This document shows positions 52,233-61,664 of a DNA stretch of 64,000 nt, piece by piece. Numbering within the stretch: the stretch's first letter is position 1; the number at the start of each line of letters is the position of its first letter. A program made the translations under genes and the position numbers. This DNA is from Salirhabdus salicampi (GTDB taxonomy: Bacteria > Bacillota > Bacilli > Bacillales > Alkalibacillaceae). Location of the stretch: positions 744,001 to 808,000 of the forward strand of contig NZ_JANBWE010000001.1 in NCBI RefSeq assembly GCF_024259515.1. Direction: 5' to 3'. Below the pieces are notes generated by a model, which saw nothing but the letters and a program-made list of their open reading frames with translations, ran no database searches and was not told the DNA's origin.

Positions 52233-52961
52233 TTCAAAATAGTGAATCAATAATACCATAAACAAAATCCCGACAATAAACGAATATGTCGCCTGCCGTT
52301 CATATCCATCCCCATGACTTTCGGGAATTAATTCTTTATAAATAATAAATAACATAGCTCCTGCTGCAAAGGCCAATCCGTAAGGCACTAGTGAAGCAAA
52401 AATATTTGTTAGCGCAAATCCACCGAGTGCGGTTACGACTTCAATTGCACCTGTTAACGTGGCAATACCAAGGGCGACAAAGCGATTAATGTTTTGATTT
52501 ACTAGGAAAAGGGCAACTAGAAACCCTTCTGGGGCATTTTGTAAGCCTATCGCCAAGGCAACTAAATTCCCTAGCTGTTCTTCTCCTCCTGCATAACTGA
52601 CTCCGACAGATAATCCTTCCGGAATGTTATGGAGCGTAATAGCTGCTACAACAAGCATTGCTTTTTGATCAATTTCAATTTTTTTCGAAGCATCTTCCAC
52701 ATGTATATGAGGCATGTTTGTTTCTAATATCGTAAGGACAAGTACACCTAAAAATATTCCAATTGCAAGTTGTATAAAGTTTCCTGATGCTAATGATTCA
52801 GGTATTAAACTTAACAAAGAAGCTGCCATCATAATTCCTGCAGCGAAAGCCAGTAAAATATCACGCCATTTATGCGTAACATTTTTCATAAATAAAATTG
52901 GCAGTGCACCCAACCCTGTTGCAAGGGCTGACAATGTACTTCCGAGTAAAACTGATGTCAT
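52230..52961 (-). CDS. ZIP-family divalent metal transporter (ZupT-like)
   Basis: 243 residues with eight membrane segments. Metal-site motifs are HNIPEGLSVGVSYAGG in helix 4 and QNAPEGFLVALFLVN in helix 5; a cytosolic His-containing loop HIHVEDASKK precedes them. ZIP proteins move Zn(II), Fe(II) or Mn(II) into the cytosol. Helix 5 has Gln-Asn instead of the common His, as seen in several bacterial GufA-like members. Import of Mn is possible and would interest the oxidase story, but there is no direct evidence. Confidence 0.88.
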   Translation of the reverse strand: MTSVLLGSTLSALATGLGALPILFMKNVTHKWRDILLAFAAGIMMAASLLSLIPESLASGNFIQLAIGIFLGVLVLTILETNMPHIHVEDASKKIEIDQKAMLVVAAITLHNIPEGLSVGVSYAGGEEQLGNLVALAIGLQNAPEGFLVALFLVNQNINRFVALGIATLTGAIEVVTALGGFALTNIFASLVPYGLAFAAGAMLFIIYKELIPESHGDGYERQATYSFIVGILFMVLLIHYFE

Positions 52962-53129
52962 TCTGCATCACCTTTGTCGTTAAATCATTTTGTAATAAAA
53001 GTCTACATTACATGATTATACGGTAAAATTTCAATTTTGCGATGCATTCAACTTGTATTTTTTAAAAAAGGTTTAAAAAAGAACAAAAATGCCGACCATA
53101 TTAGTAATATGTGGAAGGAGGTTTGTTCT

Positions 53130-53531
53130 ATGGCTAATTCAGAGGTATTAGGATGGTTTATCGATACAGGTAAACTTGGTCCCTTAGGTATTACGGCTGA
53201 TATGGTGCATTTTGTCATCGGACTTTTTTCGATTATTTTCTTATATTACTTATTACATCCGGTTATTCGTTGGTTAATGCACGTGAATTGGGGCAAAGTG
53301 CTTACATACTGGATTTGTGGAATCATTATGTTATTAGGGATGACTTTTTTGGAATTGTATCAGGGAGTTCATAATACCGGAGTGATGCAATTTTCTGATA
53401 TGACGAGTGGACTATTGTCAGTATTAGCTTTTGGTTTACTATTAGGGTTAACACACTTGATTTCATCACTCATTAAATATTTGAAAAGCCGTCAAAAACG
53501 AAATACATATCAACCCCATAAGAACATGTGA
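53130..53531 (+). CDS. Four-helix membrane protein
   Basis: 133 residues from the ATG at 53130 (GGAAGGAGG upstream). Membrane segments at about 23-42, 58-76 and 92-112. The tail is basic. No family recognised. The frame extending upstream to 53037 lacks a ribosome binding site. The next small membrane protein follows by 103 bases. Confidence 0.72.
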   Translation: MANSEVLGWFIDTGKLGPLGITADMVHFVIGLFSIIFLYYLLHPVIRWLMHVNWGKVLTYWICGIIMLLGMTFLELYQGVHNTGVMQFSDMTSGLLSVLAFGLLLGLTHLISSLIKYLKSRQKRNTYQPHKNM

Positions 53532-53634
53532 TGTCAGTTGGAAGGTATATTTCCTATATGAAATTTCCCAGCATGCAAATTCAATTATGGTAAAATAATT
53601 ATGAATACTGCAATTAACGTAAGGGGGAAATTTG

Positions 53635-53868
53635 ATGATGATGGAGGGAAGTATGCTTTCTGTTTTTGGTGCATTAAGTGCGTTTCTTATATATATTTTA
53701 CTTTTTGGTCTTGTACTCATCGTATTAAACATTATTACAAGTATTTGGGCATATAAAGATGCAATCAAAAAAGGGAACAGTAAAGAATATGCGATTGTTG
53801 TCTTAATTGGGACGTTGTTTTTTCCTGTCATTGGTCTCATTATATACCTTATCATTCGAAATGACTAA
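53635..53868 (+). CDS. Small PLDc_N-like membrane protein
   Basis: 77 residues. Helix 1 ~12-36, then SIWAYKDAIKKGNSKEYAIVVLIGTLFFPVIGLIIYLIIRND: the W-x-x-xDA..K-G....A...L......P.IGLIIYLIIR layout is the phospholipase-D N-terminal transmembrane module found alone in many Bacilli. GGGGGAAATTTG precedes tandem ATGs. Role unknown. Confidence 0.72.
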   Translation: MMMEGSMLSVFGALSAFLIYILLFGLVLIVLNIITSIWAYKDAIKKGNSKEYAIVVLIGTLFFPVIGLIIYLIIRND

Positions 53869-53886
53869 GTTATTGTTTGAAATAAC

Positions 53887-53914
53887 AAAAACCTCACTTT
53901 TGTGAGGTTTTTTA
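53887..53914. terminator. Terminator between the PLDc_N-like gene and ykyB
   Basis: A 9-bp stem AAACCTCAC with GTGAGGTTT, loop TTTT, then TTTT; convergent genes on both sides. Confidence 0.88.
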
Positions 53915-54385
53915 TAAGAAGCGACCATATTTATCTCTCATTTGAAGGCGTGGACGTCGTGTTGAGCCGAATGGTTGGATCGTAGAGGTTGTCCGCTGAT
54001 GTTTCCGCAATGGTTTCTCCCATCCTAGATAATCGTATAAAACGAGTTTTGCTCGCTTTAAAGATAGCTGCGGTTTCGGGTTGCGATATGATCCGTCAAT
54101 ATGCCCTAAGTGTTGAACACTTTTCATATCTTCTTTTGAAGGAGGAATATGAAAAGAATAATCTCCAACTTGGATGAGAAGAGTGGAGTGTTGTTGGCTA
54201 AACTTCGGATGGTTTGAATAATGGAGTCCAACCTTTTCAGCTTTATGTTCTTCTAAAAGTTTTTGTATAGCATTCTTTTTTAGGTCATATAAGTGCCGGG
54301 GATCAGGAGCTGCTTTAGCGTGTCGGTTGACAACAGATAAAGCTTCAGCAATTTGTTGCGGGGAAGGTTTTTTTCCTTTCGTCAT
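53912..54385 (-). CDS. ykyB: YkyB-family protein
   Basis: 157 residues, basic and soluble. The segments IAEALSVVNRHAKAAPDPRHLYDLKKNAI and LGWEKP are those of B. subtilis YkyB as I recall, in the same patA neighbourhood. Function unknown. AAAGGAGAATACTC precedes the ATG. The C-terminal 30 residues are Arg/Gln-rich and probably disordered. Confidence 0.85.
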   Translation of the reverse strand: MTKGKKPSPQQIAEALSVVNRHAKAAPDPRHLYDLKKNAIQKLLEEHKAEKVGLHYSNHPKFSQQHSTLLIQVGDYSFHIPPSKEDMKSVQHLGHIDGSYRNPKPQLSLKRAKLVLYDYLGWEKPLRKHQRTTSTIQPFGSTRRPRLQMRDKYGRFL

Positions 54386-54427
54386 GAGTATTCTCCTTTG
54401 ATGATCGGGAGATAAGCCTCCCGTTAT

Positions 54428-55018
54428 TTATTGTAAGTAATCTTTTAGATCTGCCATTAATGTTTGCATAGATGATGCGTCGGTACCCTTATAACGCTTA
54501 ATTGCCTTACCATCAGGGGTGACGATAAAAAAGCTAGTGCCGTGATTGACTTGATCATGTCCGTCTACCTTTGAGACTAATGTTTTGAAGGAGTCAGCGG
54601 CGAAACTCTCAATTTCCTCTTGGCTGTATCCTGTTAAGAAATGCCAATTTGAATAATCTGGATTGTATTGGTCAGCAAATTCTTTTAATGTGTCCGGATC
54701 ATCTACCTCAGGGTCAACAGAAAACGATACGAATGAAACTTCATCATGCAAATCTTCTTCAATGATTTGTTGCTGTAGTCTAGCCATATGACCTGTCATA
54801 GGTGGACAGATGGTGTCACAGTTAGTAAAAATGAAGTTCGCTACCCAAAAGTTACCCTCTAAATCTTCTAATGAAACCTCTTTTTTATCTTGGTTGATGT
54901 ATGAAAATGAGTTGATTTTGTAGGAAAAATCACCTTCATAAGATTTTGTGCTATTCTCACCGCACGCTGCTAATATAAGTATAAAACTAAATGCAAGTAG
55001 CTTAAACACTGTTTTCAT
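54428..55018 (-). CDS. SCO1/SenC-family lipoprotein
   Basis: 196 residues from the ATG at 55018 (AGGAGGTC upstream); the frame extending beyond has no ribosome binding site. The signal sequence ends in LILAAC (lipobox). The thioredoxin fold has FTNCDTICPPMTGHM and the distal His in VNHGTSFFIVTPDG. This is the YpmQ/BsSco type that matures CuA of cytochrome c oxidase. A second, differently anchored Sco is at 43977. Confidence 0.92.
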   Translation of the reverse strand: MKTVFKLLAFSFILILAACGENSTKSYEGDFSYKINSFSYINQDKKEVSLEDLEGNFWVANFIFTNCDTICPPMTGHMARLQQQIIEEDLHDEVSFVSFSVDPEVDDPDTLKEFADQYNPDYSNWHFLTGYSQEEIESFAADSFKTLVSKVDGHDQVNHGTSFFIVTPDGKAIKRYKGTDASSMQTLMADLKDYLQ

Positions 55019-55170
55019 TCCAAAAAGACCTCCTATATATCTTTCTACGCCTATTTTACCACGTTGATGAAGGGTGGTTTTCAGATTATTTGACAATTTT
55101 ATTACTCATTATACATAAACCATATTATAAAAGGTAGAGATCATAGTGGCCTCTCTACCTAAACTGTAAT

Positions 55171-56052
55171 TTAGCTTTGGTTAGATTGTAACGTATAAAC
55201 ATTAAACTCGGGTTTACATAGGAACCGATATGGTAATCGGGTTGTACCAACACCTCTTGTGATAAATAGTTGCAGCGGATATTGACCGATTGTATATTGG
55301 CGATCCACGTACTTCCTTGCAAAAGGTGGGGAATATAAATGACCATAAAACGGAATTCGTACTTGACCACCATGGCTATGACCAGATAACTGTAAGTCAA
55401 TTGGATGTTGAACAGTATGATCTGCATAATCTGGTTCGTGACATAATAAAAGTGTAAAGGTATTAAGATTTATATCTGCAAATGTTTTATTCAAATCGGG
55501 TTTGCCTAAGATGACATCGTCTAATCCAGCTATGTTGATTTTACTGTTTCCGATTTGTATTTCCGACGATTCATTTTGTAATAGTTGAAAGTCGCTTTCT
55601 TCCATTAATTTAGCAATTGTTTCAGTTCCGTAGCCACCATGATCGTGGTTTCCATATATCCAAAATTTTCCGTAGGGACCACTAATTTTAGTTAGGACAT
55701 TCACAATTCGTCGAAACTCACTATGCAGTAGTTGCATAGGATTGTCTACAAGGTCTCCCGAGAACAAAACAATATGCGGTTTTTCTGCATTTATTTCTTT
55801 CACCAAATGTTCAAGCTGGTCAATATCATAATGAAATCCAATATGTGTGTCTCCAAATTGAACAATTTTCACATTATGAAAATCAGCGGGGATGCTATCA
55901 GATTGAATGCTATCCCGCTGTATATGTATCATTGCAGGCTCCAAATGTTTTGCGTAGTAATAGGTGCCTCCGCCAATACCAAAAAGTCCGAATAAGCTGG
56001 TTGTCATACGTTTTATAAAAGAGCGCCTAGTGAGCGTGTTCTTCTCAACCAT
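55171..56052 (-). CDS. ykuE: Tat-exported metallophosphoesterase YkuE-like
   Basis: 293 residues. The N-terminus TLTRRSFIKRMTTSLFGLFG carries a twin-arginine motif. Calcineurin-like metal motifs follow: FGDTHIGFH, FSGDLVDNP, YGNHDHGGYG, LLCHEPDYAD and LSGHSHGGQV. B. subtilis YkuE is a Tat substrate located in the wall and lies in the same position next to fadH. The substrate is not known. GAAGGATGGAAG precedes the ATG. Confidence 0.92.
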   Translation of the reverse strand: MVEKNTLTRRSFIKRMTTSLFGLFGIGGGTYYYAKHLEPAMIHIQRDSIQSDSIPADFHNVKIVQFGDTHIGFHYDIDQLEHLVKEINAEKPHIVLFSGDLVDNPMQLLHSEFRRIVNVLTKISGPYGKFWIYGNHDHGGYGTETIAKLMEESDFQLLQNESSEIQIGNSKINIAGLDDVILGKPDLNKTFADINLNTFTLLLCHEPDYADHTVQHPIDLQLSGHSHGGQVRIPFYGHLYSPPFARKYVDRQYTIGQYPLQLFITRGVGTTRLPYRFLCKPEFNVYTLQSNQS

Positions 56053-56210
56053 TTGTCATCTTCCATCCTTCGTTTCTCCTGTCATATGCGTATCCCATTA
56101 TAACACGCCATATATATAATTGAACTTTTTTCTAAGTGAAGGAGGGAAGGGATTTTTTTGTGTGATATGGAATAGAATGGTAACTGGTTTTAAGAAGGGG
56201 TGAGGAGAAA

Positions 56211-56978
56211 GTGAAGAACAGTGTTGTGATCGTAACTGGTGGATCAAGCGGAATGGGAAAATTCATGGCGGATCGATTTCTACAAGAAGGTCGTCAAGTT
56301 GTTATAACTGGTCGTGATGAAAAGAAGCTAGAAAAGGCAAGAGAGGAACTGCAACAGCAAACTGGTGGTAACGTACTTTCCATAACGATGGATGTACGAA
56401 GTTATGAAGATGTTCAGCGGATGGTCAGGGAGACAGTCGATACATTTGGGAGAATCGACAGTTTAGTCAACAATGCAGCTGGTAACTTTATCGTTCCGAC
56501 TGAAAATTTGTCAGTTAATGGCTGGAAGGCTGTCGTAGACATCGTATTAAATGGAACCTTTTATTGTAGTCGAGAAGTAGGAAAATATTGGATTAAACAT
56601 AAAATCAAAGGCTCCATCTTAAACATGGTTGCAACGTATGCTTGGAATGCTGGTGTAGGAGTCGCTCATTCGGCCGCGGCCAAAGCGGGTGTTTTATCTT
56701 TAACCCGAACATTAGCGGTTGAGTGGGGGAGAAAATATGGGATACGGGTGAATGCCATTGCACCTGGTCCAATAGATCGAACAGGAGGGGCCGAGCGGTT
56801 ATGGGAATCTGAGGAAGCAGCAAAAAGAACGGTCGGTTCAGTCCCACTACAACGTCTCGGTCAACCTGAGGAGGTTGCAAGCTTGGCCAACTTTATTCTT
56901 TCCAACGAAGCATCTTATATGAATGGGGAAGTCGTAACTTTAGACGGAGGTCAATGGTTAAATGAATATCCATTTTAA
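56211..56978 (+). CDS. fadH: 2,4-dienoyl-CoA reductase-like SDR
   Basis: 255 residues from a GTG with GGTGAGGAGAAA upstream. SDR motifs: TGGSSGMGKF, NNAAGNFIVP, and the AHSAAAKAG region where Tyr of YxxxK is replaced, as in peroxisomal-type dienoyl-CoA reductases, with Ser and Lys kept. The PGPIDRTGGAERL loop is diagnostic. It reduces trans-2,cis-4-dienoyl-CoA in unsaturated fatty acid oxidation. The neighbour of ykuE is the same as in B. subtilis. Confidence 0.88.
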   Translation: MKNSVVIVTGGSSGMGKFMADRFLQEGRQVVITGRDEKKLEKAREELQQQTGGNVLSITMDVRSYEDVQRMVRETVDTFGRIDSLVNNAAGNFIVPTENLSVNGWKAVVDIVLNGTFYCSREVGKYWIKHKIKGSILNMVATYAWNAGVGVAHSAAAKAGVLSLTRTLAVEWGRKYGIRVNAIAPGPIDRTGGAERLWESEEAAKRTVGSVPLQRLGQPEEVASLANFILSNEASYMNGEVVTLDGGQWLNEYPF

Positions 56979-57389
56979 GCGTAAGTACTTCTTTACGAAG
57001 TAAAACAGGATTGGAAAAATGAATAACAGTTCCCGATAACCTGCCTGCATAACGATACATAAATCCCCGCATATATAAGACGGATTCAACAGTGTTCTTT
57101 TTAAAAAAGTTCCCAAACGAGAAACGCGTTAGTCTAACGTCCATGGAGGGATCTGTGGACAATTGTATGGAGAGAAACATAATGAACTTCGCAAACCCAT
57201 ATATTAAAACAACAAAAAGGTTATAAATTGATACCGAAAATAATATAAGTGTAAATATGTTTCAAGCAGGTACCTATAGCATGAATGAGTGGGGAATTTT
57301 TTCTTGATGTTCAAAATAGCATGTGTCATAAAAATGGATTCGCCCCGTTGATTGATAGTGGGGCGATTCTTTTGATTTCTTATATCGTG
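56979..57389. other. Intergenic stretch, 411 bases
   Basis: No convincing gene. A small hairpin TACTTC/GAAGTA follows fadH at ~56983-56999, and a CGCCCC/GGGGCG hairpin lies at 57341-57366. A 14-codon frame at 57181 with GGAGAG upstream is too short to call. Confidence 0.5.
57341..57372 (-). terminator. Probable terminator of the CDF transporter gene
   Basis: Stem CGCCCC with GGGGCG around a 13-base loop, ~20 bases past the stop; the minus-strand T tail is poor (CCATTTTTAT). Confidence 0.5.
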
Positions 57390-58304
57390 TCAGTGACATC
57401 GGTCCTGGTGATGGATATGGTAAGCTTGTTTGCCAACGACTTGTATAGTTGAGTGGGAAATGTGGAATTTATCTTTTAACATTTCCTTTGTTTCTTCAAG
57501 CAATTTATCTCGATCAATATCATCCGTAACGACAAGATGGCAGCTCATAGCCGGGAAATCGGAAGTAATGGACCATATGTGCATGTCATAAACGGCACAA
57601 ACGCCGGGAAGACATTGTAATTCGTCTTTTAGCTTGTCATATGATATATGTTGGGGCTTACCTTCCATAAGAACGTGTATCGATGCGAAGAAAACACGAA
57701 TGCCACTTACAAATACAAGAACGGCTACAATCATGCTTGCAATTGGGTCTGCAATATTCCAATTAAAAAAGTAAATCAGCAGACCTGCTGTAATAGCACC
57801 GACCGAGCCTAGGAGGTCCCCTAATACATGAAGAAACGCACTACGAAGATTTAAGTTATCCTTCGTATCTCCCTTCATTAATATCCAGGCAACAATAATA
57901 TTGACGACTAGTCCAGTCGTTGCAATGTATAACATCGCCGGACTGACTTGTGGAGGAGCGAAAAACCTATGAAGTGCTTCATAAACAATATAAACAGAAA
58001 TAAGAAGTAGTGTTAATCCATTAAAAAAAGCAGCTAAGATTTCAAATCGCCGATACCCATAGGTTTTGGCAGCAGACGTACCTTTTTGACCAATGCTCAT
58101 TGCAAATAGACTTAATCCTAACGCAAAGGCATCACTAAACATATGACCTGCATCTGAAAGAAGGGCTAAACTGTTTGTCAATAATCCGCCGATTGCTTCA
58201 ATTATCATAAAACTAAAAATAAATATAAAGCTCCACTTTAACGCTGTTTTATTGTTTGTGTGGTGATGATGGTGTCCGTGATGGTGACTATGATCGTGGC
58301 CCAT
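57390..58304 (-). CDS. czcD: Cation diffusion facilitator, CzcD-like
   Basis: 304 residues from the ATG at 58304 (GGAAAGGAGAAA upstream). A His-rich start (GHDHSHHHGHHHHH) precedes six membrane segments. Metal-site residues are seen as SDAGHMFSDAFAL in helix 2 and HVLGDLLGS in helix 5, followed by a C-terminal cytosolic dimerisation domain ending in a His-rich tail. It exports Zn(II), Co(II) and similar ions in exchange for H+/K+. It stands alone. Confidence 0.92.
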   Translation of the reverse strand: MGHDHSHHHGHHHHHTNNKTALKWSFIFIFSFMIIEAIGGLLTNSLALLSDAGHMFSDAFALGLSLFAMSIGQKGTSAAKTYGYRRFEILAAFFNGLTLLLISVYIVYEALHRFFAPPQVSPAMLYIATTGLVVNIIVAWILMKGDTKDNLNLRSAFLHVLGDLLGSVGAITAGLLIYFFNWNIADPIASMIVAVLVFVSGIRVFFASIHVLMEGKPQHISYDKLKDELQCLPGVCAVYDMHIWSITSDFPAMSCHLVVTDDIDRDKLLEETKEMLKDKFHISHSTIQVVGKQAYHIHHQDRCH

Positions 58305-58482
58305 AAGGTTTCTCCTTTCCATTCATAATCTGTCTATGTAGGTGCGGGCCTATAATATTTACGATTGATACGAAGCATATATTGTGCAGGAGTAATATCT
58401 AAAAGAACGTTGTTTATTAACCTCAAGGACAGTTCACTCATATTTTATAATATAAGAATGTAATGATAAGAAGGTGACATAA

Positions 58483-58626
58483 ATGTTTTACTATTGTGCC
58501 CATTGTTGTATTGTTACAAGGTATCCCCAAAGCTGTCCACTTTGTCATAAAAAATCATTAAGTCCTATAGAAATAAATGTGCAGCATCAACTTTCCGACA
58601 AAATGAAAAGTGATAACCGGTATTAA
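58483..58626 (+). CDS. 47-residue zinc-ribbon-like peptide
   Basis: MFYYCAHCCIVTRYPQSCPLC then a polar tail. CxxCC and CPLC, 10 residues apart, form a rubredoxin-like knuckle. AAGGTGAC sits five bases before the ATG. No family assigned; single gene before ykuL. Confidence 0.62.
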   Translation: MFYYCAHCCIVTRYPQSCPLCHKKSLSPIEINVQHQLSDKMKSDNRY

Positions 58627-58759
58627 TATTATCGGTTTCTTCAGCCTTCTTTACCATGCCATAAATGGGAAAGTAGTCTATTGATAACCATATATGTTAA
58701 AATATTGTTGTGAACGTATTTGTTGCGTTTTACTCCTGTGCGAAAAAGGAGTGACAGAG

Positions 58760-59215
58760 ATGTTAGACTTACAAAGCACAGAATTACAAAAACTTAAAGT
58801 AGAAGATTTAATGATACCTGCTGAAAAGGTAGCCCATGTACAAAGTCTAAACCCATTGGAACACGCTTTGTTAGTATTAGTAAAAACAGGCTACTCTGCT
58901 GTACCTGTTATAAGTGGAAACTTTCAGTTTGAAGGTATCGTAAGTAAAACAATGATTATTGATAGCATTTTAGGAATTGAGCGATTTGAAGTCGAAAAGT
59001 TGTCTCAACATACGGTAAAAGATGTTATGGAAAAGAATATCCCAACATTAAAGCGGGATGATGATTTTTTAAAAGGTTTAAAACTGGTTATTAACCATCC
59101 ATTTGTTTGCGTTGTTGGAGAAAATGGTACGTTCGATGGTATTTTAACTCGACGAGTAATTTTAAAACGTTTTAACCGGTATGTACATGAGAATAAACAA
59201 ATCAGTTCAAGCTAA
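58760..59215 (+). CDS. ykuL: CBS-domain protein YkuL-like
   Basis: 151 residues from the ATG at 58760 (AAAGGAGTGACAG upstream). Two CBS domains (about 15-75 and 85-145) with VEDLMIPAEKVAHV and VKDVMEKNIPTL. The B. subtilis homologue DarB/YkuL (the ykuL product) binds c-di-AMP and modulates Rel and pyruvate carboxylase; the family assignment here rests on size, motifs and locus. Terminator right after the stop. Confidence 0.88.
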   Translation: MLDLQSTELQKLKVEDLMIPAEKVAHVQSLNPLEHALLVLVKTGYSAVPVISGNFQFEGIVSKTMIIDSILGIERFEVEKLSQHTVKDVMEKNIPTLKRDDDFLKGLKLVINHPFVCVVGENGTFDGILTRRVILKRFNRYVHENKQISSS

Positions 59216-59216
59216 A

Positions 59217-59246
59217 ATTGTTGGCAGTTATGCCAACAATTTTTTC
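59217..59246 (+). terminator. Terminator of ykuL
   Basis: A 10-bp stem ATTGTTGGCA and complement, loop GTTA, then TTTTTT. Confidence 0.92.
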
Positions 59247-59318
59247 TCATTTCAAGTGAATTCCATATAAAAATTGCACAGGAGAAGAGATAAACAAATT
59301 CATATAGCAAGGGGAACG

Positions 59319-60809
59319 ATGATGGAGAATAGGAAAGTACAAAAAAAGACTCGACGTCCTTTTGTATTGGCAGCAATTATGGTTGGGATGTTTTTAGCTG
59401 CAATAGAAGCGACCATCGTTTCTACAGCCATGCCGACGATCGCTTCAGAGTTAGGTGGATTTTCCTCTTATAGTTGGGTTTTTTCTGCATATTTATTAAC
59501 AAATGCTGGAACAGTCTTAATTTTTGGGAAGCTGTCCGATATATTCGGGAGGAAACCAATTTACATTATCGGTGTTTGTGTTTTTTTAGCAGGGTCTACT
59601 GCATGTGCTATGGCAGACTCGATGGAAATGTTAGTGGCAGCACGCTTTTTTCAGGGGATAGGTGCCGGAGCGTTAATGCCGATTGCGACAACCATTGTTG
59701 GAGATATATACACAAAAGAGGAGAGGGCTAAAATACAGGGTTATTTATCCAGTGTATGGGGGATCTCTGCCGTATCTGGCCCCGTTCTTGGAGGCTTTTT
59801 TGTAGATGTCTTAAGTTGGCATTACGTATTCTTGATGAATATTCCATTAGGGTTACTGGCCATTATTGGGATTGTATTTTTCTTTCATGAACAGATTGAA
59901 AAAGAAAAACGACATATTGATTACATTGGTTCGGTACTCATGGTCGTTTCTATTAGTTCCCTCGTCATGATATTGGTTGAAGGTGGAGTAAGTATTCCGT
60001 GGAACTCGCCTATTATGTACGGCCTTATTTTTATATTCATTACAGGCCTAACCTCCTTTTTTATTCAAGAAAAGCGGGCGTTAAATCCGATGATGCCCTT
60101 TCATATTTGGAAATATCGAACGATCCTATTCGCCAACTTAACTTCATTCACAACAGGTATGATTTTAATCGGTATGGCTAGTTATTTACCAGCTTTTGTC
60201 CAAGGAGTGATGGAACGCTCCGCGACGGTTGCAGGTTTCACATTAACGACTCTTTCCATTGGTTGGCCAATCGCTGCTACGCTAGCCGGCAGATTATATA
60301 TGAAAATCGGATTTCGAACAACGGCATTATTAGGTGGCTTATCATTAATGATAGGTGGGCTTTTCTTTCTTACATTAACTCCAGAAAAAGGACCGATATG
60401 GGCTGGTACGGGCTCATTTTTTATCGGAATCGGGATGGGGCTATCAACAACTTCATTCATCGTTTCCATCCAAACGACTGTTGGTTGGAAACTTAGAGGG
60501 ATCGCTACAGCGACAAATATGTTCATGCGTACGATGGGTAGTGCCATAGGTGCAGCACTATTAGGTGGTTTATTAAATAAGCAAATTTTACAATCAATTG
60601 AAACACATCAATTAGAGGAAACGGTATCTGTAGACTCCACCAATATTTTAATGGATGCCGAGCGGAGAGAAAGTTTACATGATAATGTACGCCAAGTCTT
60701 ACAGAATGCGTTAGCAGACGGTTTACACGTTGTTTACATTGGGTTATTTATTTTAGCAATTATTAGTTTTCTCCTGATTACCCAACTTCCGAAAAAAGAG
60801 GAAACATAA
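59319..60809 (+). CDS. MFS transporter, EmrB/QacA-type (DHA2)
   Basis: 496 residues from the ATG at 59319 (AAGGGGAACG upstream), about 14 membrane segments. DHA2 signs: FLAAIEATIVSTAMPTIASELGG, motif A GKLSDIFGRKP, FFQGIGAGALMPIATTIVGD, and motif C AVSGPVLGGFFVD. A multidrug exporter of the QacA/EmrB group, drug specificity unknown. It lies between ykuL and dapH; B. subtilis has an MFS gene (ykuC) elsewhere in this locus. Confidence 0.9.
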   Translation: MMENRKVQKKTRRPFVLAAIMVGMFLAAIEATIVSTAMPTIASELGGFSSYSWVFSAYLLTNAGTVLIFGKLSDIFGRKPIYIIGVCVFLAGSTACAMADSMEMLVAARFFQGIGAGALMPIATTIVGDIYTKEERAKIQGYLSSVWGISAVSGPVLGGFFVDVLSWHYVFLMNIPLGLLAIIGIVFFFHEQIEKEKRHIDYIGSVLMVVSISSLVMILVEGGVSIPWNSPIMYGLIFIFITGLTSFFIQEKRALNPMMPFHIWKYRTILFANLTSFTTGMILIGMASYLPAFVQGVMERSATVAGFTLTTLSIGWPIAATLAGRLYMKIGFRTTALLGGLSLMIGGLFFLTLTPEKGPIWAGTGSFFIGIGMGLSTTSFIVSIQTTVGWKLRGIATATNMFMRTMGSAIGAALLGGLLNKQILQSIETHQLEETVSVDSTNILMDAERRESLHDNVRQVLQNALADGLHVVYIGLFILAIISFLLITQLPKKEET

Positions 60810-60880
60810 TTTTACTTGTCTAAATAACGAGGATTTTGGTACAGTAAAGGAAACAATGAAGAAGAGGTGAAGTAGCAATC

Positions 60881-61600
60881 ATGAAAATGATGGATGCAAA
60901 CGAAATTATTCAATTTATATCAAACAGTAAAAAATCAACACCTGTAAAGGTATACGTTAAAGGACAAGATTTGAAAGGGCTAGACTTTGGCAATGTTCAA
61001 GCTTTTGTTGAAGACAATAGCGGTGTCCTTTTCGGTGAATGGAAAGAGGTAAAAGAAGCTTTAGATGTACATAAAGGTTCCATTGAAGACTATGTAGTCG
61101 AAAATGACCGTCGTAATTCAGCTATTCCATTATTAGATTTAAAAGGGATTAATGCACGAATTGAGCCTGGCGCTATAATTCGTGACCAAGTAGAAATCGG
61201 CGATGGTGCAGTTATTATGCTTGGTGCTAGCATTAACATTGGTGCTGTTGTAGGCGAAGGTACTATGATTGATATGAATGCTGTGTTAGGTGGACGCGCA
61301 ACAGTAGGGAAAAATTGTCACGTTGGTGCAGGTGCAGTTTTAGCAGGTGTAATTGAACCACCAAGTGCTAAGCCGGTAATCGTAGAGGATGATGTTGTTA
61401 TCGGTGCTAATGCGGTTATTTTAGAAGGAGTTACAGTAGGTAAAGGAGCCGTTGTTGCAGCTGGGGCAATCGTTACCGAAGATGTACCACCAAATACAGT
61501 AGTTGCAGGTACTCCAGCTAAAGTAATTAAAGAAATTGATGAACAAACGCGATCAAAAACTGAAATCAAACAAGAGCTTCGTAAACTAGATGAAGAATAA
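60881..61600 (+). CDS. dapH: Tetrahydrodipicolinate N-acetyltransferase
   Basis: 239 residues. N-terminal [19 protein letters not shown] matches B. subtilis DapH (YkuQ). From ~90 the hexapeptide left-handed beta-helix repeats run ([19 protein letters not shown] and similar), with the catalytic/CoA region [20 protein letters not shown]. It acetylates tetrahydrodipicolinate in the acetylase branch to meso-DAP and lysine. AGAGGTGAAGT lies upstream. Operon with dapL. Confidence 0.97.
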   Translation: MKMMDANEIIQFISNSKKSTPVKVYVKGQDLKGLDFGNVQAFVEDNSGVLFGEWKEVKEALDVHKGSIEDYVVENDRRNSAIPLLDLKGINARIEPGAIIRDQVEIGDGAVIMLGASINIGAVVGEGTMIDMNAVLGGRATVGKNCHVGAGAVLAGVIEPPSAKPVIVEDDVVIGANAVILEGVTVGKGAVVAAGAIVTEDVPPNTVVAGTPAKVIKEIDEQTRSKTEIKQELRKLDEE

Positions 61601-61664
61601 GTAGAAAGCAGGAGCTAATCACTCCTGCTTTTTCTCTATACTTTGGACCGGGGTGATTAAAACG

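Noticed and set aside
57181-57225. 14-codon frame after GGAGAG
   Set aside because: Too short to distinguish from chance; no terminator or conserved feature.
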